This document shows, one piece after another, positions 9,275-18,736 of a stretch of DNA of 64,000 nucleotides (position 1 is the first letter of the stretch; every line of letters begins with the position of its first letter). The stretch is from positions 1 to 64,000 of the forward strand of contig JADJQU010000001.1 of the NCBI GenBank assembly GCA_016712565.1, written 5' to 3'. The notes under the pieces are model-generated. The model worked only from the letters and a program-made list of their open reading frames with translations. It had not been told where the DNA came from and did no database searches. Source of the stretch: Planctomycetota bacterium (GTDB lineage: Bacteria; Planctomycetota; UBA1135; GCA-002686595). The position numbers and the translations under genes were made by a program.

Positions 9275-11938
9275 TCAGCCGCGCGGGGAGGCCTCCAGGG
9301 ACTGCAAGTCCCGGCCCACGCGGGCCCGCTCCTCGGCGCCGGCGGAGGGGCTGGCTTCCAGCAGTCGCAGGGCCTCCCGGAAGTGCTCCGCCGCAGCGGC
9401 GCGCTCCCCGCCGAGCAGCAGGCAGCGGCCGAGCACGTACTGCGCGCGACCCAGGGACGCCCCGTCGGGGAGCTCGGCGGCGCGGAAGATCTCCATCGCC
9501 TCCCGCGCCAGGTCCCCGGCCGGCTCCAGCTCGCCCAGGTCGCAGAGAAACACCGCGTAGCCGTACTGGGCCTCCGCCAGGGCCAGGGGCAGCGAGGCCT
9601 CTTCGCGGCGCAGGCGCAGCACCTCTTCCCACTGCGCGCGGGCCTCCTCGTCGCGCCCGCGTCGGTGGTTGAGGGCGGCCAGGCGGGACAAGGTCTCGCT
9701 GACCTGGGGGTGGCTTTCCCCGAGGCGGCGCCGGTGCAACGCCAGCGCCTCCAGCAGGTTCAGCTCGGCGCCCGCCGCGTCCCCGAGTTCCATCTGCATG
9801 GCCGCGTGGTTGGCCAGGGCCACGGCAAGCTCCGCTTCGCCGTCGCCGCCCAGGGAGCGGTAGCCCGCTTCGGCGCGCCCCAGGACCTTCAGGGATTCCT
9901 CGCGGGCACCCTGCCTCCACAGGGCCCCGGAGAGATTGGACAGCACCTGCACGCTGAGCGGATGGGCGGCGCCCAGGATCTCCTCGCGGATCGAGAGGGC
10001 CTCGCGCAGTTCTTCCACCGCGAGCCCGGTGTTGGCCCGTCCGATGTGCACCAGGGCCAGGTTGTTCAGGCTCTCCGCCACCGGCAGCGTTCGCGGCCCG
10101 CCGGCGCGGCGCAGCTCCAGGGCCTCGCCATGCAAGCGCTCGGCCTCCTCGAGGCGACCCAGTCTCCGCAGACAGGCGGCCAGATCGTTGGCCAGTCCGG
10201 CGATCTCGGGCCCCTGGCTGGAGGGTTCGCCGCGGTGGATCGCCAGCGCGGACTCCAGCATCTGCGCCGCCTCGGCGAAGTCGCCGGCCTGGTAGGCCAG
10301 CTGTCCGCCGCTGCGCAAGGAAAGGGCGTACTCCGCGGAGTGCTCGCCGAAGGCGTTCCGCCGCAGATCGGCGGCCAGTCCGACCAGCTCCGCGGCCTCC
10401 TCCAGCAGATCCAGGCGCGCGCACACGCGCCCCAGGGCATCGAACAGGTTGGCCCGCTGGTGCTCGTCGTCCGCGTATTGCCGCCGCACGCGCTCGGCAT
10501 GGGCGAGGATGCGCTCCCGCGCCTCTGACTGCCAGGCCGGATCCGCGGACGGCTGTCCGGGCAGGAACGCATCCATCAGGAAGTCCCCCAGGCTCTGGAA
10601 GGACTCGGCCTCCATCCGGGCGTGCAAGGCCTCGGCGGCGGCCGCCCGTTCGGCTCGTTGGGCGGACACCAGACCGAAGATCAGGGAGGCGAGCACCAGC
10701 ACGGCCGCCGCCACGGCCACGCGGTGACGGCCCACGAACTTCGCCCCCAGATAGGCCACGGAGTTGTCCCGGGCGCGCACGGGCAGGCCGTGAAGATGGC
10801 GTTCGACGTCGTCCGCGAAGTCCTGGACCGAGGCGTAGCGCCGCTCGGGTTCCTTGCGCAAGGCCATCAGGACGATGCGGTCGAGGTCCCCGCGCAGCGC
10901 GCGCACCGGTCCCGCGGGCCGGGCGCGCGGCTCGGCGGTGTCGGGGCGCCTTGCGTCGTCGTGGGCCGCGTCGGAGAGGCGCAGCGCGCGCGTGCTCGGC
11001 CGCTCGGGGGACTCCTCGCGGATGCGGCGCTCCAATTCGGCCGCGGTGGATCCGTCGCCGTGAAACGGCCGCTCGCCGGTCAGCAGCTCATAGAGCACCA
11101 CCCCGAGCGAATAGACGTCCATGGACGTGCTCACGCCTTCGCCGGCCAGTTGCTCGGGGCTGGCGTACTCCGGCGTGAGCGCGCGGGTCAGCGTGCGCGG
11201 CCCGGGGCCCCCAGGCTCGGGGGGCTCGCTCTCCAGGAAACGGGCAATTCCGAAATCCAGGAGCCGGGGCACGCCGCGCTCGTCGATCAGCACGTTGGCG
11301 GGCTTCAGGTCGCAGTGCACCACCAGCTTCCCGTGGGCGAACTGCACCGCCCGGCAGACTTCGACGAACAGGCGCAGTCGCGCCTCGATGGGCAGGCGCC
11401 GGCGCTCGCAATGCTGATCGATGCGTTCGCCCTGGACGAACTCCATCACGAAGTAGGGCCACCCGTCCTCGGTGCTGCCGGCGTCCACCAGGCGCGCAAT
11501 GCAGGGGTGGGAGAGTTCGGCGAGCGTGCGACGCTCGAATTCGAAGCGGCGCAGCATCCACTCGCTGGCGCGTTCGGCGCGCACCAGCTTGATCGCCACC
11601 TGCTGCTGGAAGAGTCCGTCGGCGCGCTCCCCCAGATAGACGACGCCCATGCCTCCCGCCGCGATGCGCGAGACCAGGCGCCAAGCCCCCAGGACGCGAC
11701 CCAGCAGGGGATCCCGCACCTCGCGCGTGTGGGCCTCGAGTCGGCTGAAGGCGTCGGGGGTGGAAGCCCCGCCGGTGGGGGCGCCAGGCGCGTCGAAGTC
11801 GATCAGCCGCTCGACCTCGGCGCGCAGGCCGTCGTCGTTGCCGCACTGGGCCGCGAGCCACGGACCGCGTTCGCCGGGGGAGAGCTCCACGGCGCGATGG
11901 AACAGGGTTTCGACCCGCCGCCAGCGTTCAGCTTCCAC
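9275..11938 (-). CDS. Membrane-anchored Ser/Thr protein kinase with TPR repeats
   Basis: This 887-residue kinase follows the Planctomycete Pkn2-type plan. A short N-terminal helical region precedes the kinase domain (about residues 84-420): glycine loop GGMGVVYLGE near 95-104, catalytic Lys in VAIK near 117, catalytic loop HCDLKPANVL near 218 (HRD with C for R), DFG in LLDFGIA, and EYASPEQL. A single span (about 450-470, AAAVLVLASLIFG) leads to an extracytoplasmic C-terminus of TPR-like repeats. Non-RD kinases with HCD are common in this group. The GTG start at 11938 overlaps the 3' end of the ECF sigma gene by 11 nt, so the two are co-transcribed and coupled. The kinase probably controls that sigma factor, as inferred from conserved pairing. 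Confidence 0.88.
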   Translation of the reverse strand: MEAERWRRVETLFHRAVELSPGERGPWLAAQCGNDDGLRAEVERLIDFDAPGAPTGGASTPDAFSRLEAHTREVRDPLLGRVLGAWRLVSRIAAGGMGVVYLGERADGLFQQQVAIKLVRAERASEWMLRRFEFERRTLAELSHPCIARLVDAGSTEDGWPYFVMEFVQGERIDQHCERRRLPIEARLRLFVEVCRAVQFAHGKLVVHCDLKPANVLIDERGVPRLLDFGIARFLESEPPEPGGPGPRTLTRALTPEYASPEQLAGEGVSTSMDVYSLGVVLYELLTGERPFHGDGSTAAELERRIREESPERPSTRALRLSDAAHDDARRPDTAEPRARPAGPVRALRGDLDRIVLMALRKEPERRYASVQDFADDVERHLHGLPVRARDNSVAYLGAKFVGRHRVAVAAAVLVLASLIFGLVSAQRAERAAAAEALHARMEAESFQSLGDFLMDAFLPGQPSADPAWQSEARERILAHAERVRRQYADDEHQRANLFDALGRVCARLDLLEEAAELVGLAADLRRNAFGEHSAEYALSLRSGGQLAYQAGDFAEAAQMLESALAIHRGEPSSQGPEIAGLANDLAACLRRLGRLEEAERLHGEALELRRAGGPRTLPVAESLNNLALVHIGRANTGLAVEELREALSIREEILGAAHPLSVQVLSNLSGALWRQGAREESLKVLGRAEAGYRSLGGDGEAELAVALANHAAMQMELGDAAGAELNLLEALALHRRRLGESHPQVSETLSRLAALNHRRGRDEEARAQWEEVLRLRREEASLPLALAEAQYGYAVFLCDLGELEPAGDLAREAMEIFRAAELPDGASLGRAQYVLGRCLLLGGERAAAAEHFREALRLLEASPSAGAEERARVGRDLQSLEASPRG

Positions 11939-12491
11939 GTTCCCCGTCCAATTGACCACGCAGCCACGCGCGCGCCACGCGCCACTCGCGCCGGATCGTC
12001 GATTCGGAGCTCTCCATGGCCTGGCACAGCTCCGCCACGGACAGCCCGCCGAAGAACCGCAGTTCCACGATGCGGGCCTTGGTGGGGTCGAACTCCTTGA
12101 GGCGCGCCAGGGCCTCGTCGAGGGCGAGCAGATCCCCATCGGCCAGGGGTTCGGCCGCATCCAGGCCCTCCAGGGGCACGCGCACCAGCCCACCGCCGCG
12201 CTTTTCCCGCGCGCGCCGGCGCGCGTGATCCACCAGCACCTGCCGGATCGTGTTCGCCGCCGCGGCGAAGAACGCCTCGCGGTTGGAGAAGCGCCCCTCG
12301 CCATTGCGCGCCAGCCGCAGGTAGGCCTCGTTCACCAGCGCCGTGGGCTGCAGGGTGTGGCCCACGCGCTCGGCCGCCATCTCGCGCCGCGCCAGGGCGT
12401 GCAGCTCGTCGTAGAGCAGTGCCGAGAGTTCACTGGCGGCCGCGGAATCGCCGCCCCGTGCGGCGTTCAGGATTCGATCGAGGTCGGACAT
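11928..12491 (-). CDS. ECF RNA polymerase sigma factor of the kinase-associated type (TIGR02999-like)
   Basis: The 187-residue protein has a sigma region 2 (about residues 25-95, with YDELHALARREMA and TLQPTALVNEAYLRL) and a sigma region 4 helix-turn-helix (about 130-180, LKEFDPTKARIVELRFFGG then STIRREWRVARAWL). TALVNEAYLRL is characteristic of the ECF group found beside Ser/Thr kinases in Planctomycetes. There is no anti-sigma factor; the overlapping kinase gene is the likely regulator. A TAGGAT hexamer lies about 47 nt upstream on the same strand (plus-strand 12539-12544) and may be its promoter. Confidence 0.88.
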   Translation of the reverse strand: MSDLDRILNAARGGDSAAASELSALLYDELHALARREMAAERVGHTLQPTALVNEAYLRLARNGEGRFSNREAFFAAAANTIRQVLVDHARRRAREKRGGGLVRVPLEGLDAAEPLADGDLLALDEALARLKEFDPTKARIVELRFFGGLSVAELCQAMESSESTIRREWRVARAWLRGQLDGERGS

Positions 12492-12710
12492 CGAAGGACG
12501 GGTCAGCGCCGCTGCGCAGGCCCGAGTCGGCAGGCTCCATCCTACAGAGTTGCCCGGGATTCCCGGATTTTTGACCGGTCCAGAGATTGGACGGCGCATA
12601 GGCAGCAGCAGGGGCTCTCCCGAGCGGGCCCCTGCGTTCCACCCGCAGGTCAGCTTGGGAAAGACCGGCTCCGCCGGCGGCCCCGGCGCACGAAGGACGC
12701 ACCCATCCCC

Positions 12711-14516
12711 ATGAACGCACTGCTTCGCCCGTCCGTCCTCTGCTTGGCGCTCGCCGGCCTGTGGTGCGGCCACCTGGAAGCCCAGACCCTGCCTCCCACC
12801 TGGGTGGCGCGCTTCGACGGGCCGGCCCACTACGACGACCTCGCCAATTCCGTCGTGACCTTGCCTTCGGGCGACGTGGCCGTGGCCGGGATCGCGTTCT
12901 GGGAGCCCCAGCCGAGCTACTTCGTTCCGAAGTGCTTCACGGCGGTGTACTCCCCCCAGGGCGTGGAGCGCTGGTCGGCCCTGCATGGAAGCGGCCTCAA
13001 CGGCGGCAACGGAACCGGGGATCACATCGGCATCGCGACGGGCAATCGCCTCAACGTGGGCGGCACGCGCGATCTGGGAGCGGACTGGGTGGTGGTGCAG
13101 TACGACCTCCAGGGGAACTTCCAATGGGAGTGCGTGTGGGCCGCGCAATCCTGGTTCGTTTCCGTCCCCGCGGACATGGCCATCGACGGAGCGGGCAACA
13201 CCTACCTGTGCGGCGACATCGGCGATCCGCAACAGGGGACCCGCACGGCGGTGATCAAGGTGAGCCCGGGCGGGATCCTGCTCTGGTCGCGGCTCTACGA
13301 CGGGACCGGGCTCGAGCTGCATGTCGCGACCTCCGTGGCCGTGGACGCAAGCGGCGCCCTGTTCGTCACCGGCGAGCGCACGGACCAGGCGGGTGTGCAG
13401 CAATTCAGCGTGTCCCGCCTGGATCCGGCCGACGGAACGCCCCTGTGGGTGCAGGACTACGCGCCCACGGCCGCCGGGTCCTATGGGGCGGGCCGCAAGC
13501 TCGACCTGGACGCCTCCGGACGGTTGATCGCCGTCGGCGACACCTACGACGCGGCCACGGGCAATCAGACGCTGTGCTTCCAGGCCTACTCGACCGCCGG
13601 AGCCCTGGCCTGGCGCGCCGAGTACGTGGTTCCTCCCACCATGGCCGTGTTCCTCATGGACCTGGCCGTGGCTCCCAACGGCGACGCGGCGGCCGCGGGC
13701 TTCGCCTACGACCTCAACACGGGCAACCTCGATTGGATCGTCGTGCGCGAGGCCGCGGCCCAGATCCCGTGGGCGCGCGTCTTCGGCGGTTCCGGCAACC
13801 TCGACGATTTCGCCATGTCGGTGGCGATCGATTCCGGGGGCAACGTCTATGCCAGCGGCTACTCCATGGACCCCGACCTGGGGTTCGAGGTCCGCGTGTA
13901 CTCACCCAGCGGAAGCCTGGCGGCCCGGGGACGGGAGCCGGCACCCGCCCAGGGTTTCGGCTTTCCGCGCGACCTGGCCCTGGGGCCCGGCGGACGGGCC
14001 TATGTGGTGGGCGACTTCGCGCCCTTCCCCGGCACCGGGGGCGACGCCGTCTGCCTGGCCTTCGACGCGTCCGTGATCCAGACCTACTGCACGGCCAAGG
14101 TGAACTCCCTGGGCTGCACGCCGCAAATCGCCGCCCTCGGACTGCCCAGCGCCTCGGCGAGCAGCGGATTCTCGATCTCGGCCTCGCCGGTGCTCAACAA
14201 CAAGCCAGGATTGCTGCTCTACGGCATCGCGGGACGGTGGGACCTTCCCTTCCAAGGGGGCTTTCTGTGCGTGCGGAGCCCCCGGCGCGGACCTCCGGTG
14301 AATTCCGGCGGAAACCCGCCGCCGAACGACTGTTCAGGGATGTACTCCCTCGACATGAACTGCTTTGCCTCGGGCGGCTGCGGAGGCACGCCGCTGCCTG
14401 AACTCGCTCTTCCGGGGACCGTGGTGGACTGCCAATGGTGGGGCCGAGACCCGGGGTTCGCGACGCCGAACGGCTCGACCCTTTCCGACGGGCTGGAGTA
14501 CGTCGTGAGGCCCTGA
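12711..14516 (+). CDS. Secreted SBBP/beta-propeller-like repeat protein
   Basis: The 601-residue protein begins with a signal peptide (about residues 1-25, ending LEAQT) and then repeats a roughly 50-55-residue unit containing G-N-x-Y-x-x-G and D-x-x-x-x-x-Y/F patterns (AIDGAGNTYLCGDIG, AVDASGALFVTGERT, AIDSGGNVYASGYSM). This is the SBBP or seven-bladed beta-propeller pattern common in secreted proteins of Planctomycetes and Myxobacteria. The C-terminal quarter is Cys-containing and less regular, with no clear sorting signal. A GAAGGA Shine-Dalgarno-like stretch lies about 14 nt before the ATG. The role is unknown; surface or extracellular location is inferred. Confidence 0.75.
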   Translation: MNALLRPSVLCLALAGLWCGHLEAQTLPPTWVARFDGPAHYDDLANSVVTLPSGDVAVAGIAFWEPQPSYFVPKCFTAVYSPQGVERWSALHGSGLNGGNGTGDHIGIATGNRLNVGGTRDLGADWVVVQYDLQGNFQWECVWAAQSWFVSVPADMAIDGAGNTYLCGDIGDPQQGTRTAVIKVSPGGILLWSRLYDGTGLELHVATSVAVDASGALFVTGERTDQAGVQQFSVSRLDPADGTPLWVQDYAPTAAGSYGAGRKLDLDASGRLIAVGDTYDAATGNQTLCFQAYSTAGALAWRAEYVVPPTMAVFLMDLAVAPNGDAAAAGFAYDLNTGNLDWIVVREAAAQIPWARVFGGSGNLDDFAMSVAIDSGGNVYASGYSMDPDLGFEVRVYSPSGSLAARGREPAPAQGFGFPRDLALGPGGRAYVVGDFAPFPGTGGDAVCLAFDASVIQTYCTAKVNSLGCTPQIAALGLPSASASSGFSISASPVLNNKPGLLLYGIAGRWDLPFQGGFLCVRSPRRGPPVNSGGNPPPNDCSGMYSLDMNCFASGGCGGTPLPELALPGTVVDCQWWGRDPGFATPNGSTLSDGLEYVVRP

Positions 14517-14629
14517 TCGAGGCCTCCAGTGTCCGGTGACCGGTCCTCGGGCAAGCCGAGTGACTTCCGGTCGGGTCGCGCAGGATCCGGTACGGCTGGC
14601 CCCGGGGCAACGGGAAACGCGAGGCCTGT

Positions 14630-15403
14630 CTACCAGTAGCGCTCGGTGTGGATCTGGCCCGGCGTCTTGCGTCGGTGGGGGCGGAAGCCCGAACCGGCCA
14701 GTTGTTCGGAGAGCTGCACGATCATCTCGGGGTTGCCGCAGATGAACACCTTGGCGCGCTCGGGCGTGAGCTCGCGGCCGAAGACCTCGCGAAACCGATC
14801 GGGCAGGAAGAGCTTCTGCAGCCGCACCCTCAGGCCGCCCCAGGCGCTGGACTCGGGCTCGCGGGTCAAGGTCGGCACGTAGCGGAAGGCCGGATCGCGG
14901 AGGGCCAGGGCCTCCAGCTCGCCGTGATAGCCCAGGTCGGCGCGCGTGCGGGCGCTGTGGACCACGGCCGCGCTGCGCCAGCGCCCCTGGCCGTGGTACT
15001 CGCGCAGCATCGAGAGGAACGGCCCGACGCCCGTGCCCGTGGCCACGAACAGCACGTCGGAATCCGGCGGCACGTCGGCCAGCGTGAAGTGCCCGTACAC
15101 CAGGGGGTCGAGCCACAGCCCGTCGCCGGGCGCGAGCTGCCACAGGCGCGTGGTGAAGGCGCCCTGGTCCACGCGCTGGATGTAGAACTCGAACCAGCGG
15201 CGTTCCGCGGCGGGAGAGGCGATCGAGAAGGCGCGCCGCAAGAGGCGCGGTTCGCTGGCGCCGTCCAGGAGGCCCAGGTTGGAGAACTGGCCGGGCTCGA
15301 AACGCGGCAGCTCGCCGCCGGTGGGGCCGACGCGCAGGATCGAGAGCGAATCGTGCAGATCGGTGCGCGCAACGACTGCTGCGTTGTGGGTCTCTTCGGC
15401 CAT
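14630..15403 (-). CDS. fpr: Ferredoxin/flavodoxin-NADP+ reductase
   Basis: The 257-residue length matches single-domain FNR proteins of the Fpr type. The FAD domain contains RAFSIASPA (RxYS-type motif, with F for Y) near residues 58-66. The NADP domain contains FVATGTGVGPFLSML near residues 113-127, and VFICGNPEMI near 219-228. The C-terminus ends in Tyr-Trp, where Fpr proteins stack an aromatic residue on FAD. It moves electrons between NADPH and ferredoxin or flavodoxin in the cytoplasm. It is convergent with the SBBP gene and follows moaA by 26 nt on the same strand, so co-transcription is likely. Confidence 0.85.
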   Translation of the reverse strand: MAEETHNAAVVARTDLHDSLSILRVGPTGGELPRFEPGQFSNLGLLDGASEPRLLRRAFSIASPAAERRWFEFYIQRVDQGAFTTRLWQLAPGDGLWLDPLVYGHFTLADVPPDSDVLFVATGTGVGPFLSMLREYHGQGRWRSAAVVHSARTRADLGYHGELEALALRDPAFRYVPTLTREPESSAWGGLRVRLQKLFLPDRFREVFGRELTPERAKVFICGNPEMIVQLSEQLAGSGFRPHRRKTPGQIHTERYW

Positions 15404-15429
15404 GGTGCGAGCTGGGGGGGGCGAGTGGT

Positions 15430-16488
15430 CTAACCGCCCCGGGTGTGCATTTCCAGGTGCGGGTTCCGGCGCAGCTCGTCGGCGGGCGCCAGGGCGGTGC
15501 GTTCGTGCTCCGCCAGTCGATCCACGGCACCCCGGTCGTCGCGCACGCCCCAGCGTTCGCGGATCAGGGCCGCGACTTCGCTTTCGCCCGCCCCGGCCCT
15601 GAGGGCGCGACCCAGGTCCAATCCCTGGCGCGCGTAGAGGCACAGGAACCAGCGCCCGTCCGCCGTGAGCCGCGAGCGGTCGCAGCTGCCGCAGAACGGC
15701 TGCGTGGTGGAGGAGATCACGCCGAAGACCGTGCCGTCGGCGAGCCGATAGCGATCGGCCGGGGCGGAGCTGGACTCCACGACGGGTTCGGCCCGGCCGC
15801 GAACGGCCTCGACCCGGGCCAGCAGTTCCTGCCTGGAGACCACGTCCGCCCGCCGCCAGCGGGTGGCTCCGCCCACGTCCATGTACTCGATGAAGCGCAA
15901 CTCCGCGCCCACGGAGGTCGCATAGTCGAGCATGGGGAGGAACTCGTCGTCGTTGACCCCCCGCAGCATCACCATGTCGAGCTTGAGGGCCGAAAAACCC
16001 ACGCGGCGGGTCTCCTCGATGCCCGCCAGCACGGCCGCAAGCTCATCGCGGCGGGCCAGTTCTCGAAAGCGCTCCGGCCGGAGCGTGTCGAGGCTCACCG
16101 TGAGGCGCGAAAGCCCCGCGCGCTTCAAGGCCGCCGCCTGGGCCGAGAGCAGCACCCCATTGGTGGTCATGGCCAGGTCCTCCAGCCCCTCGATGGCGGC
16201 GAGCATGCCCACCAGCTTGTCCAGGTCGCGCCGCAGCAGGGGTTCGCCCCCCGTGAGCCGCAGGCGCCGCACGCCCAGGGAGCGGAAGGCCCGCGCCAGG
16301 ACCGTGAGCTCCTCGAAGGTCATCACCGAGGCCATGGGCAGCCAGGAATACTCTTCCTCCGGCATGCAGTAGGCGCAGCGCAGGTTGCAGCGGTCCGTGA
16401 CGGAAATGCGAAGATTCCCCAGGGGCCGCCCCAGGCGGTCCAGCAGCGGATCGGCCGCCGGCGCGGATCGGGTGGGGAGGGCCGTCAT
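15430..16488 (-). CDS. moaA: GTP 3',8-cyclase, molybdenum cofactor biosynthesis
   Basis: MoaA is a radical-SAM enzyme that makes the first cyclised intermediate of molybdopterin from GTP. The 352-residue protein has the SAM cluster CNLRCAYC at residues 34-41, TGGEPLLR near 81-88, and the C-terminal cluster CGSC plus a third Cys 13 residues on (FLCLYA). It ends with the Gly-Gly tail (HTRGG) that is functionally required in MoaA. No other moa gene is adjacent. The nearby Mo-oxidoreductase operon would need its product. The ATG at 16488 lies 9 nt after a perfect TATAAT, suggesting a near-leaderless message. Confidence 0.95.
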   Translation of the reverse strand: MTALPTRSAPAADPLLDRLGRPLGNLRISVTDRCNLRCAYCMPEEEYSWLPMASVMTFEELTVLARAFRSLGVRRLRLTGGEPLLRRDLDKLVGMLAAIEGLEDLAMTTNGVLLSAQAAALKRAGLSRLTVSLDTLRPERFRELARRDELAAVLAGIEETRRVGFSALKLDMVMLRGVNDDEFLPMLDYATSVGAELRFIEYMDVGGATRWRRADVVSRQELLARVEAVRGRAEPVVESSSAPADRYRLADGTVFGVISSTTQPFCGSCDRSRLTADGRWFLCLYARQGLDLGRALRAGAGESEVAALIRERWGVRDDRGAVDRLAEHERTALAPADELRRNPHLEMHTRGG

Positions 16489-16497
16489 CGAAGCCCG

Positions 16498-16503
16498 ATT
16501 ATA
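16498..16503 (-). promoter_or_regulatory. -10 hexamer TATAAT upstream of moaA
   Basis: A consensus TATAAT on the reverse strand ends 9 nt before the moaA ATG. I see no convincing -35 element at 16-18 nt. Placement implies a 5' leader of about 3 nt. Confidence 0.5.
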
Positions 16504-16570
16504 GGCCGGGGGGCTCAAGAACGGGCCTCGCCCAGGCCGACTTCGACGCGGTTCTCCACCGAGGTTCCGC

Positions 16571-18283
16571 ATGTCGTTCCCTGGCTCACGTCCTCCCGGC
16601 TGGCGGCTCAAGCCGTTCGGCAAGTACGGCCTGGCATCCTCCGTCGACGTCGAGGACGCGGGTCTGACCCTGGGCCGCGACGTGTGGAACACCTGCGTCA
16701 TCGCCGGTGAGCAGTGGGGCATGGTCTCGCGCGTCCACGCCCGCCTGGAATCGACCGCGGGGCGGCTCTTCGTGCACGACGCCGACTCGACCAACGGCAC
16801 CTTCGTCAACGAGGAGCGGGTGGAGAGCGCCGAGTTGAACTCCGGGGACGTGCTGCAACTGGGCCCCAACGGGCCGCGCTTCCTGATCTACCACGCCGAG
16901 GGTGAAGTCGCGACCGAAGTCGTCGAGGCCGACGCACAGGCCACGGCGGTGAGCCGCGCGAGCGTGGCGAGCCTGGGGCAGACCGCGCTCCACAGCCTCA
17001 AGCGCGCCTTGGGCCTCGACGACGCAGCCGCCGCCACCACGCGCGTCGAGCATCGCCAGCGGCGTCAATTCGCCATCGCCCTGGCCTCCATCGCCGTGCT
17101 TTCCTCGGCGGGAGTCGTGGCCTACTCGAGCCTGCGCAACGACGGCCAGGCGGATCTCGCGCGCGTGGAAGAGACCAGCGCCCGGCGCGCGGAGGAGCTG
17201 CGCGCCGAGCAGGAACGGCGCGTGGGCGCCGTGGAGCGCCAGGCGCGCGAATTGGAAGACGCCACGGACGACCTCTCGGCGCGCTTCGAGGAAGGACTGC
17301 TGCGCTTCGGCAGCGATCTGGAGCGGCGCATCGCCGACTCCTACGTGGCCCGCGCGGCCTGGGACGAGGAACTGGCGGGCCTGCGGGGGCAGCGCGCCGA
17401 TCTCGAGGCGCGCATCGCCCTCCTGGGCGACTCCCACGGTGAATCGGACACGGAGATCGCCGCGCTCTCCCAGCATCTCGAGGAGGTCCTGGGCCGCCTG
17501 CGGCAGTTCGATCCCCAGGAGATCGAGGCCGAGCGTGTGGCCGAGGTGCGCCACGTCAGCCAGGCCGTGGTGATGATCGAGTCACGCGTGGTGTTCCGCG
17601 AGCAATCGACCCAGCGCCTGCTGCACAGTTCGATCGACTCGCGCGGGGAATCGGCGGTCAACCTGCGCGACGAAGGCGTCGTCGTGGACCAGCGCTCGTC
17701 GGGCTCGGGCTTCGTGATCACCGAGGCGGGCCACATCCTCACCAACGCCCACGTGGCCGTGCCGAGCGACTTCCGGGATGCGATGGAAATCGACGACGAC
17801 AACCGGGTAGTCCCCGAGGTCGAGCTGGAGATCGTCTTTTCCGGTTCCTCGGTGCGTCACCCGGCCCACATCGTCCAGGTCGACGACGACGAGGATCAGG
17901 ACTTCGCCTTGATCCAGATCGAGCCCTTCGAGGGCATGCCGCACCTCGAGCTCGGCGACATCGAGGTTCTCGCGCCTCCGGCGGGCACCGAGGTCTACCT
18001 GTGCGGATTCCCCCTGGGCACCTTCGCGGTCCAGGAGGGCGATCGCGTGATCGCCTCGACGCTCAAGGGCATCCTCTCGCGCAACGTCGGCCCCTATCTG
18101 CAGATCGACGCCGGCGTGCACCCGGGGCTCAGCGGCGGTCCGGTGACGGACCTCCACGGCCGCGTCATCGGCATCGTCTGCAGCGTGCAGGCGACGCCCA
18201 AGGGCGAGATCGCGGCGGCCATCGGCTACGCCCTGCCGATCGGCAGCGCGCGGCTGATCCTGCCCGCCGAGAGCATGCGCTGA
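16571..18283 (+). CDS. FHA domain - transmembrane - coiled coil - trypsin-like serine protease
   Basis: The 570-residue protein has an N-terminal FHA domain (about residues 25-110; GRD, SRVHARLE and DSTNGTFVN), which normally binds phosphothreonine. A membrane span follows near residues 158-180, then a long Glu/Arg-rich coiled coil (about 190-320), then an S1C/DegP-like protease domain with triad His394 (TNAHVAV), Asp444 (DQDFALI) and Ser521 (GLSGGP). No PDZ domain is present. The cytoplasmic FHA domain could read phosphorylation by a Ser/Thr kinase and relay it through the coiled coil to an extracytoplasmic protease. That relay is inference; the domain order is directly visible. Confidence 0.85.
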   Translation: MSFPGSRPPGWRLKPFGKYGLASSVDVEDAGLTLGRDVWNTCVIAGEQWGMVSRVHARLESTAGRLFVHDADSTNGTFVNEERVESAELNSGDVLQLGPNGPRFLIYHAEGEVATEVVEADAQATAVSRASVASLGQTALHSLKRALGLDDAAAATTRVEHRQRRQFAIALASIAVLSSAGVVAYSSLRNDGQADLARVEETSARRAEELRAEQERRVGAVERQARELEDATDDLSARFEEGLLRFGSDLERRIADSYVARAAWDEELAGLRGQRADLEARIALLGDSHGESDTEIAALSQHLEEVLGRLRQFDPQEIEAERVAEVRHVSQAVVMIESRVVFREQSTQRLLHSSIDSRGESAVNLRDEGVVVDQRSSGSGFVITEAGHILTNAHVAVPSDFRDAMEIDDDNRVVPEVELEIVFSGSSVRHPAHIVQVDDDEDQDFALIQIEPFEGMPHLELGDIEVLAPPAGTEVYLCGFPLGTFAVQEGDRVIASTLKGILSRNVGPYLQIDAGVHPGLSGGPVTDLHGRVIGIVCSVQATPKGEIAAAIGYALPIGSARLILPAESMR

Positions 18284-18287
18284 GTCA

Positions 18288-18318
18288 GCGCGGCGGGCGG
18301 TGCCGGCCCGCGGCGCGC
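18288..18318. terminator. Hairpin between convergent genes
   Basis: GCGGGC and GCCCGC arms with extra partly paired GC-rich flanks lie in the 42-nt gap between two convergent genes. There is no T tract, so terminator function is inferred only from position and structure. Confidence 0.3.
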
Positions 18319-18325
18319 ACCTCGA

Positions 18326-18736
18326 TCAGGACGATGGGGGGAGCGGCCGCGTCCAGAGGAACACGAGCACCAGCAACACGGACAGGGCCGCGGCGGCCGC
18401 GAGCTCGGGCGGCAGATCGCGGAACAGGATCGGGTAGGCCACCATGGCGCTGGCCAGCAGCGTCGCGACCACCTTGACCCGCAGTCGGATCGCTCCGTGG
18501 GCCTGCCAGTCGGCGAGGATCGGCCCGAACAGGCGGTGGGAGAGGAGCCAGGAGTGCAAGCGCTTCGAGCTGCGCGCGAAGCAGGCCCCGGCGAGCAGCA
18601 GGAACGGGGTCGTGGGCAGCAGCGGCAGGAAGAGCCCCGCCGCCGCGGCCGCGACGCAGGCGAGCCCGCAGGCAAGGAAGAGGGAACGCTGGATCACGGT
18701 GCGGGTGCCTCCGCGCACGGGAGGACGGCGTGCCAC
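18326..18736 (-). CDS. YbaN/DUF454 family inner-membrane protein
   Basis: The 136-residue protein has an N-terminal pair of hydrophobic segments with the family signature LPLLPTTPFLLLAGACFARSS, then a short amphipathic section (HSWLLSHRLFGPILADW) and a second hydrophobic pair near the C-terminus. This matches DUF454 (YbaN), small inner-membrane proteins of unknown function. The N-terminal 14 residues are basic and a GTG at codon 15 could be the real start. It is monocistronic on this strand and convergent with the FHA-protease gene. Confidence 0.8.
   Translation of the reverse strand: MARRPPVRGGTRTVIQRSLFLACGLACVAAAAAGLFLPLLPTTPFLLLAGACFARSSKRLHSWLLSHRLFGPILADWQAHGAIRLRVKVVATLLASAMVAYPILFRDLPPELAAAAALSVLLVLVFLWTRPLPPSS

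Noticed and set aside
8472..10424. The OPT frame continuing upstream as one 1285-codon protein
   Set aside because: The upstream part is the antisense of the exported hypothetical gene and an off-frame shadow of the kinase gene; the OPT starts at the ATG at 8471.
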